A stretch of 11,843 nt of DNA from Moorella sp. UBA4076. Lineage in GTDB: Bacteria; Bacillota; DSM-521; Neomoorellales; Neomoorellaceae. Below are positions 1 through 6,881 of the stretch, one piece after another (positions within the stretch are counted from its first letter, which is position 1; each line of letters starts with the position of its first letter). The DNA lies in NCBI GenBank assembly GCA_002383405.1, contig DFYS01000018.1:1-11843 (forward strand), given 5' to 3'. Position numbers and translations under genes: made by a program. Below the pieces are notes generated by a model. That model searched no databases. It was not told where the DNA came from and saw only the letters and a list, made by a program, of their open reading frames with translations.

Positions 1-1
1 T

Positions 2-55
2 TTCGAGGACTGCTGCCAAAACCACTGCCACGCGATTACTCAGTTTAAAAAATAA
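2..55 (+). CDS. Possible C-terminal tail of an upstream gene (5' partial), Cys-rich
   Basis: The open frame from the window edge reads FEDCCQNHCHAITQFKK and stops with TAA at 53-55. Three cysteines and two histidines in 17 residues (CCxxxCH) could bind a metal, but nothing identifies a family. Support is only the open frame, a plausible tail composition, and a ribosome-binding-site-like AAAGGAGA just after the stop (59-66). The call depends entirely on sequence left of the window, and the frame may be chance. Confidence 0.4.
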   Translation, partial: FEDCCQNHCHAITQFKK

Positions 56-77
56 CTGAAAGGAGATTGGCTCACTC

Positions 78-155
78 ATGACGAGATCTATATACCACTG
101 CCGGGTCTATCCCTTTTTTATTTTTCCACCTGAAAAAATGCCGCTAAAAGGATAA
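78..155 (+). CDS. Possible 25-residue small ORF
   Basis: An ATG at 78 follows AAAGGAGA (59-66) by 11 bases and opens a 25-codon frame ending in TAA at 153-155. The peptide has an aromatic, proline-containing middle (VYPFFIFPPEK). It lies between the possible upstream gene tail and the methyltransferase. It may be a small peptide or leader, or the AGGAG may be chance in an otherwise non-coding spacer. No family is recognised. Confidence 0.2.
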   Translation: MTRSIYHCRVYPFFIFPPEKMPLKG

Positions 156-179
156 AATAAAGGGTAGAGGTGGTGTTTG

Positions 180-1058
180 ATGATTAACAAAGAGTTACCC
201 TTATTTGAACGGGCTGAATTCTGGGAAGAGGCCTGGCTGGAGGAATACCGGCAGTCCCTCTACGGCCGGCGGCTGCTGGAGCGGGACGGTACCGCCTACT
301 GGAACCGGCGTGCCGGCCACTTTGCCCGCCAGACCGGCGGCGAGGAAGGCAAGCGGCGAGTGGCGCAAATACTGCACTGGCTGGGTCACCACGGTGGCCT
401 GGAGAAGGACCTGGAGGTACTGGACATCGGCTGCGGCAGCGGCAACTACGCCCTGCCCCTGGCCCGCCGGGCGCGGCGGGTGGTGGCCCTGGACCCGGCG
501 GAAGAAATGCTGGCCATTCTGAAGGCAAAGGCTGCGGCCGAGGCAGTGAACAACATCGAGCCGGTCCAGATGGCCTGGGAGGAAGTAGACCTGGACCAAC
601 AGGGCTGGCGGGGCGCTTTTGACCTGGTGCTGGCCCTGATGAGCCCGGGCATCAAAGACGCCGATAGATTGCGGAAAATGATTGCTGCTTCCCGCGGCAC
701 CTGTTGCCTGGCCGGCCACCTGCGCCAGGAGATCAGCGGCCGCCGCGAACTCTGGCAGCAGCTTACCGGCGGGGAAATGCCGGGTATACCAGCGGACGTG
801 ATGTATATCTTTCACCTCCTTTACGCCTGGGGTTACACACCTTCCCTGGAACTGGAACGCAGGGTGAGTACCAGGGAACTGGAGCCTCATCAGGCCATTG
901 AGGAAATGGAGATTTTCTTTTTTCCGCATCTGGAGCTGACGCCGGCGGTGCGCGGGGTTATCGCCGGGCACGTTTATTCCCACCTGATGAATGGCAGTTA
1001 TCCATCCCAGCGGGAGATGATTGCCGGCTACCTTTTCTGGAGTGTGGACCACCGGTGA
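180..1058 (+). CDS. Class I SAM-dependent methyltransferase, substrate unknown
   Basis: This is a 292-residue cytoplasmic protein with a Rossmann-fold SAM-binding core. Counting from the ATG at 180, motif I is VLDIGCGSGNY at about residues 80-90. The acidic residue that would bind the SAM ribose lies in VVALDPAEEML (about 102-111), and FDLVLALMSPGIKD (about 147-160) fits the motif IV strand. The N-terminal segment with YWNRRAGHFA and the C-terminal 110 residues probably form the substrate-binding cap; they do not tell me the substrate. A TTG at 177 is also possible, but ATG 180 sits 6 bases after AGAGGTGG (166-173), which is better spacing. The gene appears to stand alone between the upstream spacer and the promoter region of the foldase gene. 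Family assignment is firm; the reaction is unknown. Confidence 0.88.
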   Translation: MINKELPLFERAEFWEEAWLEEYRQSLYGRRLLERDGTAYWNRRAGHFARQTGGEEGKRRVAQILHWLGHHGGLEKDLEVLDIGCGSGNYALPLARRARRVVALDPAEEMLAILKAKAAAEAVNNIEPVQMAWEEVDLDQQGWRGAFDLVLALMSPGIKDADRLRKMIAASRGTCCLAGHLRQEISGRRELWQQLTGGEMPGIPADVMYIFHLLYAWGYTPSLELERRVSTRELEPHQAIEEMEIFFFPHLELTPAVRGVIAGHVYSHLMNGSYPSQREMIAGYLFWSVDHR

Positions 1059-1170
1059 TCTTCCGGCGTCTACATCCCGCACCTTCAATAATTATCGGGA
1101 GTGCGGAAAATGAGCCGGATGCATTGCCCGTACGCAAATTGGCCGGTGGGAACGGCGAAAGGTGGCGGGG

Positions 1171-1198
1171 CTGTCAAATAGCAGCCAGCGGTTGACAG
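1171..1198. repeat. 7-bp inverted repeat containing the -35 box
   Basis: CTGTCAA (1171-1177) and TTGACAG (1192-1198) are perfect inverted copies separated by 14 bases. Each arm contains TTGACA, one on each strand. The + strand copy can act as the -35 of the downstream promoter. I see no matching -10 for the minus-strand copy. It may be an operator, a hairpin, or chance. Confidence 0.4.
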
Positions 1199-1221
1199 GG
1201 AGTTCGAGAATTGTTTACCAT
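1192..1221 (+). promoter_or_regulatory. Candidate sigma-A promoter of the foldase gene
   Basis: A perfect -35 TTGACA (1192-1197) is followed after 18 bases by TACCAT (1216-1221), a 4/6 match to TATAAT. An alternative start site downstream is the extended -10 TGTTATTAT at 1259-1267, which lies closer to the gene and has no good -35. Either could transcribe the foldase gene; both may be used. Confidence 0.5.
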
Positions 1222-1231
1222 TTGGTAACAA
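1211..1231. promoter_or_regulatory. Operator-like palindrome over the promoter
   Basis: TTACCA (1215-1220) and TGGTAA (1223-1228) form a perfect inverted repeat with a 2-base centre. TTG and CAA extend it on either side with one bulged base. It overlaps the proposed -10 (1216-1221), the position expected of a repressor operator. No regulator for it is identified; the response regulator encoded downstream usually belongs to a class that binds direct repeats, so it is not an obvious candidate. Confidence 0.45.
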
Positions 1232-1318
1232 ATTGGACACAACTTATTACGGGGCGTCTGTTATTATCATGTAAGTGAATGAATACAAGCAGCTCAAATA
1301 GAAAGGGGTACTAAAATA

Positions 1319-2236
1319 TTGACTGCGGAAACAGGTAAAGTTGGACGCTACAGGGGCTCCAGGGCCAAAATACTAATTGGCCTGTCGACTTTAGGGGTAA
1401 TAATTTTAGCGCTGGTTGCTTTTTGGCTGCTTAATCAGAGAAATGTTCTGGCAACAGTCAATAACGAAGTGATCAACAAGGGCCAGCTATACCAGAAAAT
1501 GTATGCCCAGATAGGCCCGCAAGCTCTGGAGGAACAGATTAACCAAAAATTAATTCAGCAAGAAGGGGAAAAGCTGGGAATAAAGGTAACCCCTGAGGAG
1601 ATCCAGGCGGAGATAGAAAAGCTGAAAGGTACGCTGGGGGTCTCTACTGATGAAGAACTGCAAACAGTACTGCAACAATATCAAATGACAGGGGAGGACC
1701 TGGAACAAGAGATTATTACCTGGCAGATGGCCAGTAATATTATAGCGTCGACGATAGAAATCAACGAAGATGAAATGCAGCAATACTTTACCGAACACCA
1801 GGAAGAATATGCCCAGCCGGAACAGGTTCATGCGCGGCACATCCTGGCAGGGACTGAAGCGGAAGCTGCTTCCCTGTTGGAAAAACTTCACAATGGGGCT
1901 GATTTTGCTGAACTCGCCAGGGAGAAGTCTACTGATCCCGGCAGCAAAGAGCAAGGCGGTGACCTGGGTTTTATTAAAAAAGGAGACACGGTGGCTGAAT
2001 TTGAGCAAGCAGCTTTTAGTTTAAAGGAAGGGGAAATTAGTAACGTAGTCAAGACCGAACACGGTTATCATCTTATCCAGGCGCTGGAGAAAAAAGAGGC
2101 AGTCCAACCAGAGTACCAGGACGTTAAAAATGATGTTGAGAACAAGCTCAGAGAACAAAAAATTGCAGAGGAATACCCCGTCTGGCTGCAGGAATTACGC
2201 GACAAAGCCGACATCCAGTATAAAATTCCGCATTAG
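1319..2236 (+). CDS. Membrane-anchored parvulin-type peptidyl-prolyl isomerase (PrsA/SurA-like foldase)
   Basis: This is a 305-residue extracytoplasmic folding factor that should catalyse cis-trans isomerisation of X-Pro bonds in exported proteins. Residues 1-17 are basic and 18-38 form one membrane segment (ILIGLSTLGVIILALVAFWLL). A SurA/PrsA-type chaperone region follows (about 42-165), rich in helices (ATVNNEVINKGQLYQKM, then EEQINQKLIQQEGEKLGIKV). The parvulin domain spans about 168-258 and includes HARHILAG, GADFAELAREKSTDPGS, GGDLGFIKKG and TEHGYHLIQ. The membrane segment has no lipobox cysteine, so this is a membrane-anchored form rather than a classical PrsA lipoprotein. The start is TTG, 10 bases after GAAAGGGG (1301-1308). 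It lies upstream of the export operon but is separated from it by 306 bases, so it is probably transcribed on its own. Confidence 0.9.
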   Translation: MTAETGKVGRYRGSRAKILIGLSTLGVIILALVAFWLLNQRNVLATVNNEVINKGQLYQKMYAQIGPQALEEQINQKLIQQEGEKLGIKVTPEEIQAEIEKLKGTLGVSTDEELQTVLQQYQMTGEDLEQEIITWQMASNIIASTIEINEDEMQQYFTEHQEEYAQPEQVHARHILAGTEAEAASLLEKLHNGADFAELAREKSTDPGSKEQGGDLGFIKKGDTVAEFEQAAFSLKEGEISNVVKTEHGYHLIQALEKKEAVQPEYQDVKNDVENKLREQKIAEEYPVWLQELRDKADIQYKIPH

Positions 2237-2542
2237 TCCCTTAAGCCCGAACATCTTCGCAAAGTGGAAAGAAAATATCGCGGCAGGATTTTGGTTCCGG
2301 CTAGTCCGGGTGAGGATGGTAAACGCCAGGCCCGGCACGCAAGTGGCACCATAGCAGCTTGTGAATAATAACCGTCATGAGTGCATACTCGTTAAGGAAT
2401 TAAGCCACCCATAGTTTGTGTGCCGGACACCAGCAGCAGGATAAAAAAGGCAGGGTATTACCAGGCGGCCACTATCAGGAGGAGCCATCGGTAGTGGCGC
2501 TCTGTCATTTTTCACATCTCATTGCGGGGAGAGGGTCGCTCT
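2237..2542. other. 306-base intergenic region between foldase and exporter genes
   Basis: I see no convincing gene here. No strong terminator follows the foldase stop. Possible promoter pieces are weak: TTGTGA (2359-2364) with CATACT (2384-2389) at a long 19-base spacing, and GATAAA (2440-2445). A clear hairpin lies at 2468-2498. The exporter promoter is probably in this stretch but cannot be fixed by eye. Confidence 0.6.
2468..2498 (+). promoter_or_regulatory. Hairpin in the exporter leader with AGGAGGAG in the loop
   Basis: GCCACTATC (2468-2476) pairs with GGTAGTGGC (2490-2498): nine pairs including one G-U, around a 13-base loop holding AGGAGGAG (2477-2484). It lies about 45 bases before the exporter start. 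No T-run follows directly, so it is not a standard terminator. The loop sequence looks like a ribosome binding site without a matching start codon. Its function is unknown. Confidence 0.45.
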
Positions 2543-4027
2543 ATGGCAACCGAAGTTGTACCTGTTGTTAAACCTCCGCGGCGGCGGAGAGGCTTATTAT
2601 TGCTCCTCGGATTCATAGTATTACTGGCTGGCGCCGCCGGCTACTGGTGGTGGCAGGGAAGCCAGGATCAAACCAAATATATAGCTTTACCTGTCAAGCG
2701 CGGCAATATTGTCAGGGCTGTCAATGCGGCCGGAATGGTGGAGCCGGTTGAAAAAACCGGTTTGGACTTCAAAAGCAGCGGTTTAATCAAGGAGATATAT
2801 GTGCAACCTGGCGATCAGGTCCAGGCGGGACAGGTCCTGGCCCGCCTGGATACGGCTGACCTGGAGGCGCAAGTAGTCCAGGCCAGGGCCAATTTAGAGG
2901 ATGCCGAGGCGAAATTGCGTACCCTGCAGGCCGGACCCCTGGCTACAGACATTGCCCAGGCAGAGGAGAGTGTAATCCAGGCCCAGATCGCTTACAATAG
3001 CGCCGTCGAGACCCTGAAGCGCCATCAAGAACTCTTTGCAGCCGGCGCCCTGACCCGGGTCGAACTGGATAATTCCATCGCCAACCGCGATACGACAGCT
3101 GCCAGGCTGCGCCAGGCCCAGGCTGCCCTCGAAGCCCTCCGGAACGGTAATCGCCCCGAAGATATAGCCGCTGCGCAAGCAAGGGCTGATGCGGCGCGGG
3201 CCCAGCTTACTCTGGCTGAGAATAATCTCGCCGGGGCAGAACTCCGCGCCCCCTGGGACGGGGTCATTAGTGCCGTCCGGGGGGGTATCGGCCAGCGGGC
3301 CGGCAGTACCAGCACCGGAGGCAATTATGATCCGGCAAATAGTTTTATTACCCTGGTGACGCCAAAGCTGCAACTGAGCGTCCAGGTTAATGAAGCGGAT
3401 ATTGACAATGTCAAAATCGGCCAAACAGCGACCTTTACCGTTAACGCTTTCCCGGGAAAGAATTTTAAGGGCCAGGTAACCTCGACATCACCGGAAGCGA
3501 CAACGGTAGCCAATGTCCAGCTCTATGACGTTGTGGTTTCCCTGGCGGAGCCTGATCTTCCCCTCAAAGCCGGCATGTCAGCCAGCGTCAATATTATTAA
3601 TGAGCAAAAAGAGGACGTAATTACTGTGCCCAGGGCGGCAATAAACTTCGCTAATAGTGACCAGGCTGCCAGTATAATTAATGCCGGCGGCCAAACGCCA
3701 CCACGTAGCGACAACGCTGGCGGGTCGCCAACACCGGCCGGTGAGGAAAAGGGAATAAAAACGCCAGCAACAGGCAGCAAAGCTGGTAATGGCACACCGG
3801 CACAGGGAGCGGACAATAACAATAAGGCTGTAGTCCTGGTCCTGGAACAGGGGCAGCCGGTAGTGCGGCAGATTGTAACCGGCCTGAGTGATGCGAGCAA
3901 TATCGAGGTCCGGAGCGGCTTAGAAGCAGGCGAACAGGTAATTATCGGTGCCAGTATCCCCGGCCAGCCGGCTGTGAACAGCAGCTCGCCAGCAGGAGGG
4001 CGGCCACAGGGAATGATGATTAGATGA
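2543..4027 (+). CDS. HlyD/MacA-family membrane fusion protein of an ABC exporter
   Basis: This 494-residue periplasmic-adaptor-type protein should couple the ATPase and permease encoded just downstream to extracytoplasmic export, as MacA or Bacillus YknX does. After a basic PPRRRR stretch, a membrane segment covers about 17-38. The first lipoyl half is at about 73-106 (LIKEIYVQPGDQVQAGQVLARLD). A long Ala/Gln-rich coiled-coil hairpin follows (about 107-230), then the second lipoyl half with AELRAPWDGVISAV (232-245). The beta-barrel is at about 275-355, and the membrane-proximal domain at about 358-370 and 428-475. This last domain is split by about 57 residues rich in Gly, Pro, Ser, Thr and Asn (371-427), unusual for the family. 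ATG 2543 follows GGGGAGAGGG by 7 bases, so it is preferred over an upstream in-frame TTG at 2522. The ATPase gene begins 45 bases after the stop, indicating one operon. Confidence 0.9.
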   Translation: MATEVVPVVKPPRRRRGLLLLLGFIVLLAGAAGYWWWQGSQDQTKYIALPVKRGNIVRAVNAAGMVEPVEKTGLDFKSSGLIKEIYVQPGDQVQAGQVLARLDTADLEAQVVQARANLEDAEAKLRTLQAGPLATDIAQAEESVIQAQIAYNSAVETLKRHQELFAAGALTRVELDNSIANRDTTAARLRQAQAALEALRNGNRPEDIAAAQARADAARAQLTLAENNLAGAELRAPWDGVISAVRGGIGQRAGSTSTGGNYDPANSFITLVTPKLQLSVQVNEADIDNVKIGQTATFTVNAFPGKNFKGQVTSTSPEATTVANVQLYDVVVSLAEPDLPLKAGMSASVNIINEQKEDVITVPRAAINFANSDQAASIINAGGQTPPRSDNAGGSPTPAGEEKGIKTPATGSKAGNGTPAQGADNNNKAVVLVLEQGQPVVRQIVTGLSDASNIEVRSGLEAGEQVIIGASIPGQPAVNSSSPAGGRPQGMMIR

Positions 4028-4072
4028 TCATCAAAAGAAATGATGCTTTATGCCGGGGAGGTAGGATTAACC

Positions 4073-4804
4073 ATGGTCACTCCCGTAATCCAGGTTAGCC
4101 AGGTGACCAGGGTCTACGCTACCGGGGCTACGCTGGTACAGGCTTTAAGGGGTGTGGACCTTGTTGTAAAAGCAGGTGAAATGGTAGCCATTATGGGCGT
4201 TTCCGGGTCAGGGAAATCGACCCTGATGCATATTCTGGGGTGCCTGGATCACCCAACAGGCGGCCGCTATTTATTGAACGGCCAGGATGTAACCCGGCTC
4301 GACCGCGATAGCCTGGCCTATATCCGTAATCGCCAGATCGGGTTTGTCTTCCAGAGTTTTAACCTTTTAAGCAATACTACGGCCTGGGAGAATGTGGCCC
4401 TGCCCTTGATTTACGCCGGCGTTCCCGGCAAGGAAATGATGGCCAGGGCCAGGGCGGCTTTACAACAGGTGGGGTTGCAGGGACGGGAGCTGCATTTGCC
4501 AACCCAGCTATCCGGCGGCCAGCAGCAACGGGTGGCCATTGCCCGCGCCCTGGTCAATGAGCCGGCTATAATCTTCGCCGATGAGCCGACCGGGGCGCTG
4601 GATACCAGGACGAGCATCGAAGTTATGGCTCTGTTACAGCATTTACACCGGGAACGGGGATTGACAATTATTATTGTTACCCATGAACCGGATATTGCCG
4701 CCTACTGCCAGCGCCTGGTGCGCCTCCGGGACGGCATGATCATTGAAGACCGGGTAATAGCAGAACCACGGCAAGCCGCAGAAGAAGGGGAGTGCCGCGC
4801 ATGA
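4073..4804 (+). CDS. ABC transporter ATPase, MacB/LolD/YknY type
   Basis: This 243-residue cytoplasmic subunit hydrolyses ATP to drive the MacB-type permease. All motifs are intact: Walker A GVSGSGKST (42-50), Q-loop Gln94 in FQSFNLL, signature LSGGQ (146-150), Walker B with catalytic Glu171 in IIFADEP, D-loop ALD (175-177) and switch His204 in THE. The sequence FQSFNLLSNTTAWENVALPL is typical of the LolD/MacB/FtsE branch, which works by mechanotransmission rather than through a classic transport channel. An in-frame ATG at 4040 exists, but ATG 4073 has GGGGAGGT upstream (4055-4062) and gives the usual family N terminus. Its stop overlaps the permease start (ATGA at 4801-4804), so translation of the two is probably coupled. 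Confidence 0.94.
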   Translation: MVTPVIQVSQVTRVYATGATLVQALRGVDLVVKAGEMVAIMGVSGSGKSTLMHILGCLDHPTGGRYLLNGQDVTRLDRDSLAYIRNRQIGFVFQSFNLLSNTTAWENVALPLIYAGVPGKEMMARARAALQQVGLQGRELHLPTQLSGGQQQRVAIARALVNEPAIIFADEPTGALDTRTSIEVMALLQHLHRERGLTIIIVTHEPDIAAYCQRLVRLRDGMIIEDRVIAEPRQAAEEGECRA

Positions 4805-6003
4805 ATTTTCTTTCCGCTCTGATCGTGGCCTGGCGGGGTCTCCTGGCCAATAAAATGCGTTCCTTATTAACTATGCTCGGTATTATTATCGGCGTGGCAG
4901 CGGTGATCATTATGATCAGCGTTGGCGGCGGGGCTACGCAGCAGATCACGTCACGCATTGCCAGCATGGGCTCCAACCTGCTGATTGTTATGCCGGGGGC
5001 CGGGTTTGGCCCTGTCCGCGGTGCCGGAGGGGTTGTTAACACCCTGACCCTCGATGATGCCCGCGCCATTGCTGATTTGCCCCTGGTGCAGAATGTCGCC
5101 CCCGAAGCCAGCCGGGGCGTTACCGCCGTTGCGGGCAGCAGGACCTGGGCGACGAGTATTGCCGGCACAACAGGCCCTTACCAGGCAATTAAAAATTTGC
5201 CGCTAGAAACGGGCGCCTTTTTCACTGCCGAAGATGTCGACCAGGCGGCCCTGGTGGCCGTCCTCGGGCAGACGGTAGTTGCCAACCTCTTTCCTGCTGG
5301 CGTCAATCCTATCGGGGCTACTATCCGCCTCAATAACCTGGAGTTCACGGTCGTTGGTGTCCTGGCCTCCCAGGGCGGCGGCAATCAAGACGACAGGGTT
5401 TATATTCCTGTGACGACAGCCCAGCGGCGTTTTACCGGCGAGAACTCCGTCAGCGCCATTAATATCCAGGCCCAGGACGAGATGAGCCTGGCAACGGTCC
5501 AGGATGAAGTGACATTCCTTTTAAGGCAGCGACACCGTCTTAACGACCAGCAGGAGGATGATTTCTTCATTCAAAACATGACGGCGGTCCTGGATACTGT
5601 TGCCGAGGCAACGAAGACCATGACCATGCTGCTGGCCAGCGTGGCGGCTGTATCCTTGCTGGTAGGCGGTATCGGCATTATGAATATCATGCTGGTTTCG
5701 GTAACGGAACGCACCAAGGAAATTGGCATCCGCATGGCGGTAGGCGCTACCGGCGGAGCCATCCTGGGCCAATTTTTAATCGAAGCCATAGTTTTAAGCC
5801 TGGCCGGTGGCTTTATAGGGATGCTGGCCGGGGTTATAATGAGTAAGGTTGTTTCGCAGCTGGCAGGTTGGCCGACGGTGATTGCGCCGGGCTCTATTGT
5901 GCTGGCCATTGGTTTTGCGGCCCTGGTGGGGATTTTCTTTGGCTATTATCCGGCGCGGAAGGCTGCCAGCGCCGACCCGATCGAGGCTTTGCGTTTTGAG
6001 TAA
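4801..6003 (+). CDS. MacB/FtsX-type ABC permease
   Basis: This is a 400-residue membrane subunit with the four-helix MacB topology. The first helix is at about 21-42 (LLTMLGIIIGVAAVIIMISVG). A large extracytoplasmic domain covers about 43-270 and would contact the fusion protein. Three C-terminal helices lie at about 275-300, 325-350 and 363-385. Family hallmarks are VTERTKEIGIRMAVGA (301-316), which includes the coupling region, and the C-terminal GYYPARKAASADPIEALRFE (381-400). The length is normal for YknZ-like permeases without a fused ATPase. ATG 4801 follows AAGGGGAG by 8 bases; a GTG at 4792 is in frame but less well placed. The substrate cannot be read from sequence; relatives export antimicrobial peptides, macrolides or lipoproteins. 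Confidence 0.93.
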   Translation: MNFLSALIVAWRGLLANKMRSLLTMLGIIIGVAAVIIMISVGGGATQQITSRIASMGSNLLIVMPGAGFGPVRGAGGVVNTLTLDDARAIADLPLVQNVAPEASRGVTAVAGSRTWATSIAGTTGPYQAIKNLPLETGAFFTAEDVDQAALVAVLGQTVVANLFPAGVNPIGATIRLNNLEFTVVGVLASQGGGNQDDRVYIPVTTAQRRFTGENSVSAINIQAQDEMSLATVQDEVTFLLRQRHRLNDQQEDDFFIQNMTAVLDTVAEATKTMTMLLASVAAVSLLVGGIGIMNIMLVSVTERTKEIGIRMAVGATGGAILGQFLIEAIVLSLAGGFIGMLAGVIMSKVVSQLAGWPTVIAPGSIVLAIGFAALVGIFFGYYPARKAASADPIEALRFE

Positions 6004-6029
6004 AAAGTAGCCGGGCAGTACTTTTTCAG

Positions 6030-6121
6030 GGGAGCCTATCATGGCGGCGCGCCGCAACCAAGGAGTTAAGTGGTTCCGGCGCATCATGGATCGGGAGCCT
6101 ATCATGGCGGCGCGCCGCAAC
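6030..6121. repeat. 63-base-period direct duplication with GC palindromes
   Basis: A 29-base sequence at 6030-6058 recurs without mismatch at 6093-6121. Each copy starts GGGAGCCTATCATG and contains the 12-base palindrome GCGGCGCGCCGC (6044-6055 and 6107-6118). The period of 63 bases is 21 codons. The spacing sequence also contains a related ATCATGGATC (6083-6092). It fills most of the gap between the permease and the response regulator. It could be a mobile small repeat, a pair of protein binding sites, or a tandem duplication inside a tiny gene. Confidence 0.85.
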
Positions 6122-6124
6122 TAG
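6041..6124 (+). CDS. Possible 27-residue Arg-rich small ORF made from the duplication
   Basis: An ATG at 6041 follows AGGGGAG (6028-6034) by 6 bases and opens 27 codons ending in TAG (6122-6124). It begins MAARRNQGVKWF and ends EPIMAARRN, because the 63-base period keeps the frame. It contains about seven arginines and one lysine. The good ribosome binding site and the frame-keeping repeat are in its favour; small size and possible origin as a non-coding repeat are against it. It lies between exporter and two-component genes, so a role as a small regulator or signal peptide is conceivable but unproven. Confidence 0.25.
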   Translation: MAARRNQGVKWFRRIMDREPIMAARRN

Positions 6125-6191
6125 CGCTCGGAGGGAACCTGCTTCACCCTGAGAAGCATGCTGATGATGGTTTTCGGAGGGGGGATAGAGT

Positions 6192-6881
6192 TTGGCCGAC
6201 ACGGGCCCGATACTGGTCGTCGATGATGAAGAGAGCGTCCGGGAAGTTGTCAAACTTTACCTGACAAAAGAGGGTTTTGCGGTCGAAACCGCCGCTGATG
6301 GCGAAGAGGCATTGCGAAAAATCAAGGCAACCAACCCCCGGCTCATCGTCCTTGATTTAATGCTGCCGCGAAAGGATGGGCGGGAGGTCTGCCGCGAGAT
6401 CCGCCAGGAACTGACGACCCCCATTATCATGTTGACCGCCAGAGGCGAAGAGCTGGACCGGATTTTAGGATTGGAACTGGGGGCTGATGATTACATGTGC
6501 AAACCATTCAGCCCCCGGGAGCTGGTAGCCCGCATCCGTGCCGTGTTGCGGCGAGTTGACAATCCCGCCGGCAATAACCGGGAGGTATTAATTTTCCCGG
6601 GCTTAGTTATTGACTACAGCGCCCACCGGGTTACAGTTAACTCCCGGGAAATGGACCTGGCACCCAAAGAATTTGAGCTTTTATATTTCCTGGCGCGTAA
6701 CGCCAGGCGTTTGTTCAGCCGCGAACAGCTGCTGGAGAGTGTCTGGGGGTACGAATACGGCGGCGATTCCCGCACGGTGGACACCCACATCCGCCGGTTG
6801 CGGGACAAGCTGGGACCGCCCGCTGCACATTACCTGATAACCGTCTGGGGAGTAGGGTATAAATTCGAGGTGACACCTTGA
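6192..6881 (+). CDS. OmpR/PhoB-family response regulator
   Basis: This 229-residue DNA-binding regulator is paired with the kinase encoded next. The receiver domain (about 6-120) has the acidic pair Asp11-Asp12, the phosphorylation site Asp55 in VLDLMLP, Thr82 and Lys104 in the usual switch positions, and ADDYMCKPF at 98-106. A winged-helix domain covers about 130-227, with LAPKEFELLYFLARN, the WGYEY segment, RTVDTHIRRLRDKLG as recognition helix, and VWGVGYKF in the wing. The TTG start at 6192 lies 7 bases after a strong GGAGGGGGG (6176-6184). Its stop abuts the kinase ATG, so the pair is one transcript. The likely targets, by neighbourhood, are the export genes upstream; this is inference. 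The family usually binds direct repeats. Confidence 0.94.
   Translation: MADTGPILVVDDEESVREVVKLYLTKEGFAVETAADGEEALRKIKATNPRLIVLDLMLPRKDGREVCREIRQELTTPIIMLTARGEELDRILGLELGADDYMCKPFSPRELVARIRAVLRRVDNPAGNNREVLIFPGLVIDYSAHRVTVNSREMDLAPKEFELLYFLARNARRLFSREQLLESVWGYEYGGDSRTVDTHIRRLRDKLGPPAAHYLITVWGVGYKFEVTP

Noticed and set aside
201..1088. 295-codon minus-strand frame opposite the methyltransferase
   Set aside because: The + strand frame has clear SAM-binding motifs and a ribosome binding site; the minus frame shows no family features.
1077..1106. Terminator after the methyltransferase gene
   Set aside because: CCGCAC (1077-1082) and GTGCGG (1101-1106) can pair, but the loop is 18 bases and no T-run follows.
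5794..6120. Minus-strand frame containing LRRAAMIGS twice
   Set aside because: The repeated peptide only reflects the DNA duplication at 6030-6121, and most of the frame is antisense to the permease gene.
6030..6121. CRISPR array
   Set aside because: There are only two copies, no further repeat units and no cas genes, and the unit keeps a coding frame.
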